Below the pieces are notes generated by a model that did no database searches, was not told where the DNA came from, and saw only the letters and a program-made list of their open reading frames with translations. DNA of 64,000 bases from contig JALCMP010000002.1 in NCBI GenBank assembly GCA_022648545.1, forward strand, positions 1 through 64,000, read 5' to 3'. The position numbers and the translations under genes were made by a program. The stretch comes from Bacteroidales bacterium. Lineage in GTDB: Bacteria > Bacteroidota > Bacteroidia > Bacteroidales > UBA932. This document shows positions 28,707 through 35,545 of the stretch, piece after piece; the stretch's first letter is position 1; each line of letters opens with the position of its first letter.

Positions 28707-28810
28707 TATCTTTGCGAGATGTTAATGTCTAAGTCGGATATTGTATTGTAAACAATCCATGCTCTAAAGTATGGATTGTATCTTCTTTTATCCCGGAAAA
28801 TCCTCCGGGA
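28707..28810 (+). promoter_or_regulatory. Promoter and two-hairpin leader of the methyltransferase gene
   Basis: A TATCTTTG box at 28707-28714 is followed by two strong hairpins in the ~130-nt leader: ACAATCCAT/ATGGATTGT (28752-28760 with 28771-28779) and TCCCGG/CCGGGA (28791-28796 with 28805-28810). Neither has a T-run, so they are not terminators. No known riboswitch was recognised. Confidence 0.6.
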
Positions 28811-28852
28811 AGAGTTTCTTATTGTGTTAAATCAAATTTTAAAATTTTTACA

Positions 28853-29629
28853 ATGAATAATAAAGAAGAACAAAATATTCACGAGTTCGACTTGAATTTA
28901 ATATTCGAATACTTTTCCAAATTAAAACGTCAGGGACCAGGAAGTCCCGAAATAACGCTGAAGGCACTGGACTTTATAAACGGCCTTAACGAAAAGTCGA
29001 AGATTGCCGACATGGGCAGCGGTACCGGCGGCCAGACAATTCTGCTTGCACAAAACACGCCGTGCCAAATTACCGCCGTGGACCTGTGCCCGGATTTCAT
29101 AAATCAATTAAACCGCAACACTCTCATTCAGAAACTCGACGGCAGAATCAAAGGCATCGTGGGATCGATGGACGACCTTCCTTTTAAAGATGAAGAATTC
29201 GATCTAATATGGTCCGAAGGTGCCATTGCCAATATCGGTTTTGAAAAGGGCCTCCGCTACTGGAAGAAATTTCTGAAAAGAGACGGATACGTAGCTGTAA
29301 CATATGAGTCGTGGTTCACCAACGAACGTCCCGCTGAAATTGAAAAATGGTGGGTCGACGCCGTTCCTGAAATCACAACCGTAGGGCAAAACGTTTCCAT
29401 AATGCAAAATTCCGGCTATGTTCCGGTAGCCGTATTTGCGATACCAGAAAGCTGCTGGACCGATAATTATTATCTCCCCCAGGAACCCCGACAGGAAGAA
29501 TTCCTCAAAGAGCACCGAGGGAACAAGGCTGCAGAAGATTTCATATCGCTTATGAGGCGCGAAGCCCACTTGTATTCAAAATACAAGCAGTACTACGGCT
29601 ACGTCTTTTACATAGGGAAGAAGATCTGA
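28853..29629 (+). CDS. Class I SAM-dependent methyltransferase
   Basis: A 258-aa protein with AdoMet motif [12 protein letters not shown] (about residues 52-62), motif II acidic AVDLCPDFI and motif IV-like [14 protein letters not shown]. The fold and length match small-molecule methyltransferases. Substrate is unknown; the C-terminal half ([14 protein letters not shown]...) does not point to one. It has its own promoter, structured leader and terminator, so it is a single-gene unit. Confidence 0.85.
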   Translation: MNNKEEQNIHEFDLNLIFEYFSKLKRQGPGSPEITLKALDFINGLNEKSKIADMGSGTGGQTILLAQNTPCQITAVDLCPDFINQLNRNTLIQKLDGRIKGIVGSMDDLPFKDEEFDLIWSEGAIANIGFEKGLRYWKKFLKRDGYVAVTYESWFTNERPAEIEKWWVDAVPEITTVGQNVSIMQNSGYVPVAVFAIPESCWTDNYYLPQEPRQEEFLKEHRGNKAAEDFISLMRREAHLYSKYKQYYGYVFYIGKKI

Positions 29630-29645
29630 TAAGTATTAAGCTATT

Positions 29646-29685
29646 CCGCCAAAACATTCCATTTATTTTAGTTTTGGCGGTTTTT
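29646..29685 (+). terminator. Rho-independent terminator of the methyltransferase gene
   Basis: CCGCCAAAAC (29646-29655) pairs perfectly with GTTTTGGCGG (29671-29680), followed by TTTTT. It lies 17 bp after the stop codon. Confidence 0.9.
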
Positions 29686-29810
29686 GTATTATTTCCGAAG
29701 CAAAGAGCATCAACGAACATTCATATTTGTCATGAGATAGAAATCGGTTCCGAACCTTTATTGAAAATCAAACAATTAGTCAAATCCGTCGATTCTCCTT
29801 AATTAAGTAT

Positions 29811-30437
29811 TTAATCCGCCAGAGTCTTTATCTCCCCCTTCTTAACCATTTCGAAAAGTATTTTCAATTGGTGTTCATTAATACGGAAATGCGACAGTTC
29901 AGGCAATTTGTCCATTGAGAAAAATGCAGCATCCTCTATATCGAAAGCATGATTAAGCGGTTTTGAAAAATCGGCCCGGCAATAAAACACCATCTTATAA
30001 ACATAGAAGGCACAAACAGGATCCGGCTTTTTTTCTACATTCACATCCCAGACCGCAAGCAGACGGTCTACGGAAGCATCCAGCCCGGTTTCTTCCTCAA
30101 GCTCCTTTATGGCAACTTCAGCGGGACTGAATCCCACGTCAGACCAGCCGCCGGGAATTGACCACTTATCATCTTCGCTTTCCTTAACGAGCAAAACTTC
30201 ATCCCTGTCGTTCAGCACGAACGCACGGACATCCACCTTGGGAGTCGGATATTCCACCGGCGGCATATAAAAATTACGGATTTTCTCTATCGGGTTGTCT
30301 GTAACTTCGGCAATCATTTTAAGACAAAGATCCCTTTGCTCACTGCACCGTTCCAGTTCATAATTGTTGGAATGATATACGATACCTGTTTCCGCAAGGG
30401 CTAAAAGACGCTTAAGTTTCTCAATCATCATGAACAT
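29811..30437 (-). CDS. Nudix hydrolase with N-terminal Nudix_N domain
   Basis: A 208-aa protein with an N-terminal helical segment (IEKLKRLLALAETGIVYHSNNYELERCSEQRDLC) and a Nudix box at about 97-119: GGWSDVGFSPAEVAIKELEEET, which has Lys for the usual Arg before the first catalytic Glu. The domain pair matches ADP-ribose/ADP-sugar pyrophosphatase-like hydrolases of Bacteroidetes and Firmicutes. It follows a small HTH regulator and has an internal promoter overlapped by a palindrome. Confidence 0.88.
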   Translation of the reverse strand: MFMMIEKLKRLLALAETGIVYHSNNYELERCSEQRDLCLKMIAEVTDNPIEKIRNFYMPPVEYPTPKVDVRAFVLNDRDEVLLVKESEDDKWSIPGGWSDVGFSPAEVAIKELEEETGLDASVDRLLAVWDVNVEKKPDPVCAFYVYKMVFYCRADFSKPLNHAFDIEDAAFFSMDKLPELSHFRINEHQLKILFEMVKKGEIKTLAD

Positions 30438-30450
30438 TAATTAATATATG

Positions 30451-30472
30451 CAAAGATAGAACAAATGTTCTA
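30451..30472 (-). promoter_or_regulatory. Promoter with overlapping palindrome before the Nudix gene
   Basis: On the minus strand a TATCTTTG box (30451-30458) directly follows a perfect inverted repeat TAGAAC-4 bp-GTTCTA (30457-30472), the upstream half of the promoter. A repressor bound there would block polymerase. The HTH gene 9 bp further up is a candidate regulator. Confidence 0.6.
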
Positions 30473-30480
30473 CCTGGAGA

Positions 30481-30768
30481 TCACCCCTTGCCTATATAAC
30501 TCTTCAGCGCTTCCACATATTCCTGAAAAGCGGATACTCCTTTTTCAGTAATCCGGCACGTAGTACGAGGCACTTTCCCTCTGTAACCTTTTTCTATTGA
30601 AATATACCCCGCCTGTGAAAGTTTATCCAGCTGCACGCTTAAATTGCCGGCCGTTGCTCCGGTCTGTTTGCGGATAAAAGTGAAATCCGCACTGTCCGCA
30701 CTAATAAGTATGGACATTACGCCAAGCCTGAGTTCGCTGTGCAACAATGGATTTAATTCCTTAAACAT
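30481..30768 (-). CDS. Winged-helix transcriptional regulator (ArsR/MarR-like, HTH_34 type)
   Basis: A 95-aa protein with the small winged-helix pattern LHSELRLGVMSILISAD, TGATAGNLSVQLDKLSQAGYISIEKGYRGK and VPRTTCRITEKGVSAFQEYV. It overlaps the membrane-protein gene upstream by 8 bp, a regulator/membrane-protein pair common in Bacteroidetes where the regulator controls its own small operon. A sensor role for the membrane partner is inference. Confidence 0.88.
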   Translation of the reverse strand: MFKELNPLLHSELRLGVMSILISADSADFTFIRKQTGATAGNLSVQLDKLSQAGYISIEKGYRGKVPRTTCRITEKGVSAFQEYVEALKSYIGKG

Positions 30769-31360
30769 TGCTCCGTCCCGCTCTGTAATTCAAAATATGT
30801 CCGGGAATTATCATCATAACCACAAAGGTAAGGGCAAAAAGCAACAACGTCAACAGCCAACCGGATACAAAATAGATTCCAAAAGCCAGAATAATAGACA
30901 ATATTCCGCCCACTATACTAGGCCTGAACTTGGTTACAAGTCCGGTAAGAGTAGTTCCCATTCCCATGAGCAATAAAATCATGAATAAAACAGGTATCTT
31001 CCAGCGCCACATTACCGGGATTATAGAAATGCAGGAAATAATGAATCCCACGATTCCGAATACTATCCATATATACCCTATCACCTGATCTACGTAAGTT
31101 CGGATGCCTTTCTGATGCTTCTTCCCCAATAATGTAAACGGAATTCCTATGACCGGTATCAAAAACCACAGATAATTCCAATAAGGATTATTTGTAATTC
31201 CTATGGCAACCGCCACCGCAGCGGTTGCAAACACCGTAGCGTAACCCCATACGAGAAAAGGTTTGCCTGCATTGCGTTCCAGCTTATGCTGTGTATTCCG
31301 TATCATTCTGGTTATAATTTCCAGACTTTCTTTTTCGTTCAATACCTTATTATCTTCCAT
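30761..31360 (-). CDS. Six-helix membrane protein partnered with the HTH regulator
   Basis: About 199 aa, starting MEDNKVLNEKESLEIITRMI, followed by about six hydrophobic segments (FLVWGYATVFATAAVAVAIG; YLWFLIPVIGIPFTLLG; IWIVFGIVGFIISCISII; FMILLLMGMGTTLTGL; and two more near the end). The ATG at 31360 fits better than an upstream start at 31429, which would overlap the outer-membrane protein gene. It overlaps the regulator gene by 8 bp. No enzymatic motif is visible. Confidence 0.8.
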   Translation of the reverse strand: MEDNKVLNEKESLEIITRMIRNTQHKLERNAGKPFLVWGYATVFATAAVAVAIGITNNPYWNYLWFLIPVIGIPFTLLGKKHQKGIRTYVDQVIGYIWIVFGIVGFIISCISIIPVMWRWKIPVLFMILLLMGMGTTLTGLVTKFRPSIVGGILSIILAFGIYFVSGWLLTLLLFALTFVVMMIIPGHILNYRAGRSNV

Positions 31361-31382
31361 GACTGTAAAATATAATGTAAAT

Positions 31383-33950
31383 TTATAATTTATTTTCCGT
31401 ACCTGGCCTTTCCAGACGTTTTTTACCAATATCGGAACTGCTTTCCACCTTCCTGTTTTTAAACGATATGCCGCAACGGAAATTATATTGCAGGCCTATC
31501 TTTATAAACCGCGAACTTTCCGATTCAAGGGATCTGGTCCGCATTTTAAAACTATTCATGTTTGAAAAATAAGCCGGTCTGCTGTCGAAGACATTATTCA
31601 TTTCCAACGATGCTGTAAAACGTCTTTTGAGGAACTTCTTTTTAAGTGCGACATTAAACAAATCCCGCGGTTGGACACCCGAATTTGCAGAATATAAACG
31701 GCTCGTTCCGTTATAGGCTAACTCCAGGTAAATCCCCGAAGATAAATTAAAACCTGTGGTAAGATTAACAAAATAAAGATAATGCGACAGACGGCCGTCG
31801 GTCTCCTTGCTTTTTATTACCTGACGGACTCCGATAAGGTTCACATTCCAGTTCCACCATTCGGCTATGTTAAAAGGAGCGCTGAATGAAACATAATAAT
31901 GATTCTCGGTGCGGTGGTTCTCCGGGATTATATATGTTACGTTCGAATCACCCGGATCCGTTTTGCATACTTCGCGTATAAGATTGTGATGAAAATTGGC
32001 TCCCGCAGATATTACATAGCGGTATTTGTAAATGGCGGTAACGTTTGCCCTATTTATATAAGTCGGACGAAGCCCGGGATTCCCTATCTGATAGGAATAA
32101 TCCGAATATTGTATTCTGTTCGGATTAAGGTACCAGAAGTTCGGACGCTCTATGCTTCTGGAATACTGTCCTGTAAGCATGAACTTATGTCTGGCGTCGA
32201 ACGAATATGTAATGCTAAGGCTCGGGAACAGGTCAAAATACGATTTATGGGCATCATTGCTGCGTCGTCCCGTCGTATGAGTATATTCCCCGCGCAATCC
32301 GGCCACAAATTCCGCACGTCCCAAATTGGCCGAAAATGTACCATATGCCGCTCCTATATTTTCGCTGTAATCGAGAGAATAACAATATCCCGGCATGGGA
32401 TGCCAGTCGCCGGCCTTCACACTTTCATACCTAACCGTATCGGTCATGTCGTTTCGGGTAAATTTTGCTCCTGCCGAATATTTCAGACCGCGGCGGGTCT
32501 GATGTTCATAAGCAATGTCGACCGTATAAATTTTGTAATGCGACGAAGAATTATTTCGAAAAAGAGAATCGCACACGATCCCCGGAAACTCAAAAACGGA
32601 ATGATAACTATTATCCCCGGTTACTTTTTTGTTCGTATAATCGGCAATAACTTTAAGATCGGTTCCGCACGAATCGAACTTGTGTATATAATTCAAGGTA
32701 GCCGAAAAGTCCCTGTCTTTTTCTTTCTGCATATAATCGCTTTTCGATCCGATCGAGATTCCCTTTACGAACATGTCGGTTTTTGCCGAATAAGGAGACC
32801 TTATATTTCTAGAGGAAAGTTCTGTTTCTATTCCTATGCCGTTCTTTGCATTTATTTCATAAAACGCCCCCAGCCTGCCGAGTCCAGTATGCGGCTTGCG
32901 GTCCGACACCGCAAAAGAGTTGTAATTATCCGTCGGGGTGCCATAATAATTACGAACGGCAGTTATTTCTTCTTTTCCTTTCTGCATTATATTTCCCGAA
33001 GCAAAACCGTTTAAAGTCCATTTTCCTACCCTTGCATTAATGGAACCCGACGGTACATATCCTTTTGCATATTGCCCCTCAATACGGTCGAATTTAAGGT
33101 TACCGCCCATTCCGTTCTTCAATTGCCTGCGCAGAATGATTTTTACAACCCCGCCGCGGGAATCGGCACTGTAACGGGCACCGGCCAACGGAACGATTTC
33201 CACGCACTCTATGTCAGATGAACGGAAATTGCGCAGATAATCAGTAAGATCGGAGCCCGATAATTTTATTTCGCGGTTATTTATAAAGACCTTGGTACCG
33301 CCGGTGCCGTTTATGGAAACTCCCTTGTCATTAACCCAGACACCGGGAGCAAGACGCAAGACTTCAGCTGCATCCTTATTCATCATACGCGGCGTATTAT
33401 TTACCTGCATTAAAAAACGGTCGGATTTATGCGTTAAAGTTTGAGCCGTTAACGTTATGCCTTTCAACCCTGTTTCCTGCGCCTGCAGCTTTACGGTTTT
33501 AAAGTCAGATTTTCCGCCATTCGCAACTATTTCACTCTTATAAGGTTTGTAAGCAATATGACGGACTTCCATAACATACTTTCCGGCTGCCAGTGAAAAA
33601 TTATACCGTCCCAAAGAATCCGTAACAGCCACTGATATTGTATTATTCCCGGACTTGCCATTCTCTGTTGAATTTCCACCATAAGACAACACAACAGTTG
33701 CAAACTCAACCGGCTTCCCGAAATCATCCGTAATAATACCGCGTCGCACCGGCGGCTGCCCGTGAAATACTGTTTTCCTATTCTTCATTTGCGTCTGCAA
33801 GCTATCAGTATATACCTGCTGCTCAGCATAATGAATTTGCCATCCGGCATAATATACTTGTTTCCCGGCAGACACATTACGGGTATATCCTTCCGAGCAA
33901 AAAATTAACAGCCAAACCAGAACAAAGGCTAAAACTTTAAAGGATTTCAT
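31383..33950 (-). CDS. Outer-membrane beta-barrel protein (TonB-receptor-like, CarboxypepD_reg N-terminus)
   Basis: An 855-aa protein with signal peptide (MKSFKVLAFVLVWLLIFCSEG), a carboxypeptidase-regulatory-like domain (RRGIITDDFGKPVEFATVVLSYGG... about 70-155), a plug-like domain (MMNKDAAEVLRLAPGVWVNDKGVSING) and a long barrel ending in an aromatic strand (KIGLQYNFRC) plus a 30-residue basic tail. This matches the OMP_b-brl_3 group of TonB-dependent-receptor relatives. No TonB box or SusD partner is evident. Ligand is unknown. Confidence 0.88.
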   Translation of the reverse strand: MKSFKVLAFVLVWLLIFCSEGYTRNVSAGKQVYYAGWQIHYAEQQVYTDSLQTQMKNRKTVFHGQPPVRRGIITDDFGKPVEFATVVLSYGGNSTENGKSGNNTISVAVTDSLGRYNFSLAAGKYVMEVRHIAYKPYKSEIVANGGKSDFKTVKLQAQETGLKGITLTAQTLTHKSDRFLMQVNNTPRMMNKDAAEVLRLAPGVWVNDKGVSINGTGGTKVFINNREIKLSGSDLTDYLRNFRSSDIECVEIVPLAGARYSADSRGGVVKIILRRQLKNGMGGNLKFDRIEGQYAKGYVPSGSINARVGKWTLNGFASGNIMQKGKEEITAVRNYYGTPTDNYNSFAVSDRKPHTGLGRLGAFYEINAKNGIGIETELSSRNIRSPYSAKTDMFVKGISIGSKSDYMQKEKDRDFSATLNYIHKFDSCGTDLKVIADYTNKKVTGDNSYHSVFEFPGIVCDSLFRNNSSSHYKIYTVDIAYEHQTRRGLKYSAGAKFTRNDMTDTVRYESVKAGDWHPMPGYCYSLDYSENIGAAYGTFSANLGRAEFVAGLRGEYTHTTGRRSNDAHKSYFDLFPSLSITYSFDARHKFMLTGQYSRSIERPNFWYLNPNRIQYSDYSYQIGNPGLRPTYINRANVTAIYKYRYVISAGANFHHNLIREVCKTDPGDSNVTYIIPENHRTENHYYVSFSAPFNIAEWWNWNVNLIGVRQVIKSKETDGRLSHYLYFVNLTTGFNLSSGIYLELAYNGTSRLYSANSGVQPRDLFNVALKKKFLKRRFTASLEMNNVFDSRPAYFSNMNSFKMRTRSLESESSRFIKIGLQYNFRCGISFKNRKVESSSDIGKKRLERPGTENKL

Positions 33951-34016
33951 ATTTTTCCATTTTTAAAATTGACATCTTATAACATGTTACATGGCCTTAT
34001 TTAGCCCATCGCTCTA

Positions 34017-34024
34017 CAAAAGTA
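34017..34024 (-). promoter_or_regulatory. -7 box TACTTTTG of the outer-membrane barrel gene
   Basis: On the minus strand the box lies 66 bp before the gene's ATG in AT-rich DNA. Confidence 0.55.
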
Positions 34025-34128
34025 AAGTAGTTTATTTTATAAACCAAAAAATATATAAAATATTTTAACTTTTGATCCGTCATTATTTATATACAGTTAT
34101 AAAGAAATTAACAGATAACAAGAACATC

Positions 34129-34611
34129 ATGGAAATAATACCTTTATTTTATGAAATAAAACGTCAGCGTTTCGGACACGGAAAATATTGCGGAAACAGA
34201 CAAGCAGACGGAACACAAATACGCCGGCATCTGCACCTGCATCAGCACAACCATAAGAATACACTTAATAAGAACTTCTGTACTGAATTACGGAATTGCG
34301 GAATCAATTACGGAACGGAAAATAAGACCTGTGATCCCGCCCCGGATGCATTAATATCCCATGACTCCATAAAACACAAGACATCTCCGGAAAAATTACG
34401 GCCGGATATAAACAAAGACAAATGCATAGGATGCGGAATTTGTGTTAATGTATGTCCGGCAAATGTATTCGAACTGCAGGAAAAAGAAGAAATAACAAAA
34501 AGCGGAATTAAAAACAACAAAAAGACATCAATCGTTATCCATCCGGAAAGCTGCCGTATGTGCGGAAAATGCATACAAAAATGCCCGCAAAAAGCAATTA
34601 ACTGGAGTTAA
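34129..34611 (+). CDS. 2[4Fe-4S] ferredoxin-like protein with His-rich region
   Basis: About 160 aa. The C-terminal half has two 4Fe-4S motifs, CIGCGICVNVCP and CRMCGKCIQKCP, the bacterial ferredoxin pattern for low-potential electron transfer. The N-terminal half contains a His cluster, HLHLHQHNHK (about residues 38-47), and three more Cys residues, unusual for a ferredoxin and suggestive of metal binding. I take the ATG at 34129 (MEIIPLFYEIK); an upstream ATG at 34072 would add 19 residues. The last codons (NWS-stop) are made of one arm of a 29-bp palindrome. Confidence 0.8.
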   Translation: MEIIPLFYEIKRQRFGHGKYCGNRQADGTQIRRHLHLHQHNHKNTLNKNFCTELRNCGINYGTENKTCDPAPDALISHDSIKHKTSPEKLRPDINKDKCIGCGICVNVCPANVFELQEKEEITKSGIKNNKKTSIVIHPESCRMCGKCIQKCPQKAINWS

Positions 34612-34701
34612 CTTGAAAAGTGCGCCAATTAAAATTTAATGCCTCTGATAATTAGTGTGTTGCGTTTTGCGGTGGCGCACTTTTCAAGTTAACTCCAGTT
34701 A
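34599..34701. repeat. Long palindrome 1: perfect 29-bp inverted repeat
   Basis: The left arm 34599-34627 (TAACTGGAGTTAACTTGAAA...GCGCCA) is the exact reverse complement of the right arm 34673-34701, with a 45-bp loop. The left arm contains the stop codon of the ferredoxin gene. No T-run follows, so it is not a standard terminator. Related arms occur at 35025-35131. Confidence 0.92.
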
Positions 34702-34737
34702 GCCGCAAAAAATTGAACAACCATACGTTTTTTTTTA

Positions 34738-34745
34738 TAGATTTG
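34738..34745 (+). promoter_or_regulatory. -7 box TAGATTTG of the small basic ORF unit
   Basis: TAGATTTG with TTG at 34713-34715 (22-bp spacing) starts a unit that ends in the terminator at 34995-35020. The predicted transcript of about 270 nt has a ~140-nt leader before a 25-codon ORF. Confidence 0.6.
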
Positions 34746-34891
34746 CGCAGTTTTAAAAGCGGGCGATTATGGTGAGAAACACCCTGCATTCCATTAATGT
34801 AGTTCTTTTTTCACCCAGCATCTGTCACTGAAAAGTTGGGCAGACGGCCGAAAACCGAGCCGCAATTAAATCGGTGTAACTTTTTTTGATC

Positions 34892-34969
34892 ATGTCAAAG
34901 AAAAAAGGTACAAAACCAACCGCTCCAGCTACTTCTGGAAAAGGTGGCGCAGGAAAAGAAAGCAAATAA
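34892..34969 (+). CDS. Small Lys/Gly-rich protein (25 aa)
   Basis: ATG-to-TAA frame encoding MSKKKGTKPTAPATSGKGG followed by AGKESK. It is strongly basic and lacks hydrophobic residues, so it is likely disordered and could bind nucleic acid. Support for a real gene comes from a -7 box 147 bp upstream and a strong terminator 25 bp downstream, which leave this as the only open frame in the unit. The unit is flanked on both sides by long palindromes with related arms. I know no function; the long leader may be the main product. Confidence 0.5.
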   Translation: MSKKKGTKPTAPATSGKGGAGKESK

Positions 34970-34994
34970 TTTGTGTTAACAAATGAAAGTTAAA

Positions 34995-35020
34995 GGGGCC
35001 CTCCAGGAGGGTCCCTTTTT
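34995..35020 (+). terminator. Rho-independent terminator of the small ORF unit
   Basis: GGGGCCCT and AGGGTCCC pair (one G-T pair) around CCAGG, followed by TTTTT; AAA upstream extends the stem. Confidence 0.9.
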
Positions 35021-35024
35021 ATTT

Positions 35025-35131
35025 GCTAGCTCCAGTTAAATCGTATAATGCGCCACACAAAAAAATAACGGACTGATTATGAGGACCGTTATTTTTTAAA
35101 TGGCGCATTTTTTAAGTTAACTCGAGTTAGC
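35025..35131. repeat. Long palindrome 2: 31-bp imperfect inverted repeat with nested hairpin
   Basis: Arms 35025-35055 and 35101-35131 pair with 24 of 31 positions; they share the words AGTTAAC and TGCGCCA with palindrome 1. Inside lies a second, perfect hairpin, AAAAAATAACGG/CCGTTATTTTTT. The arrangement looks like a MITE or a selfish palindromic unit rather than a terminator. Confidence 0.85.
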
Positions 35132-35160
35132 ACGTATTTTGCATCAACAATGCCTGTCTT

Positions 35161-35490
35161 ATGAGAAATTCTCTGACAAATATAATAAGGGTAGTCCTGG
35201 CTGTTCTTTTCCTGACTCCTGCGAATTTAAAAATCGCAGACGGCCTGTTCCACCACCACGATCATTTTACATGCCATGCGGACAAGAACGAACACCATTT
35301 TCATGAATTTCACGAGAAATGTTATATTGCCATTCTTGCAATATCGTCGTTCATTGACAATACCCCCAAAATAAAATTCGCATCAAAGAATTGCGAAGAT
35401 CATTTCATTATTCCGGAAATAATCGCGCCGGCAAGATCTGCGGAAAATTATTATTTATTGCGTGCACCACCGTTTTTAAAGATTGCATAA
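35161..35490 (+). CDS. Small His-rich secreted/membrane protein
   Basis: A 109-aa protein with an N-terminal hydrophobic segment (IIRVVLAVLFLTPANLKIADG) and a His/Cys cluster: HHHDHFTCH followed by HHFHEFHEKC. Such short His-rich proteins are found just upstream of TonB-dependent receptors for metals in Bacteroidetes, and here one follows 55 bp downstream. Metal binding in the periplasm is inference from the ligands. Confidence 0.75.
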   Translation: MRNSLTNIIRVVLAVLFLTPANLKIADGLFHHHDHFTCHADKNEHHFHEFHEKCYIAILAISSFIDNTPKIKFASKNCEDHFIIPEIIAPARSAENYYLLRAPPFLKIA

Positions 35491-35545
35491 ACTACACAAA
35501 GCAATTCATTGCAAAAACATTTAAAACAACTTTAAAAACGAAAAA

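Noticed and set aside
31899-33014. A 371-codon frame on the plus strand inside the outer-membrane barrel gene
   Set aside because: The minus-strand gene has a full signal peptide, plug and barrel; the plus-strand frame is a by-product of codon bias.
34599-34701. Terminator for the ferredoxin gene
   Set aside because: The stem is very long but there is no T-run after it and the loop is 45 bp.
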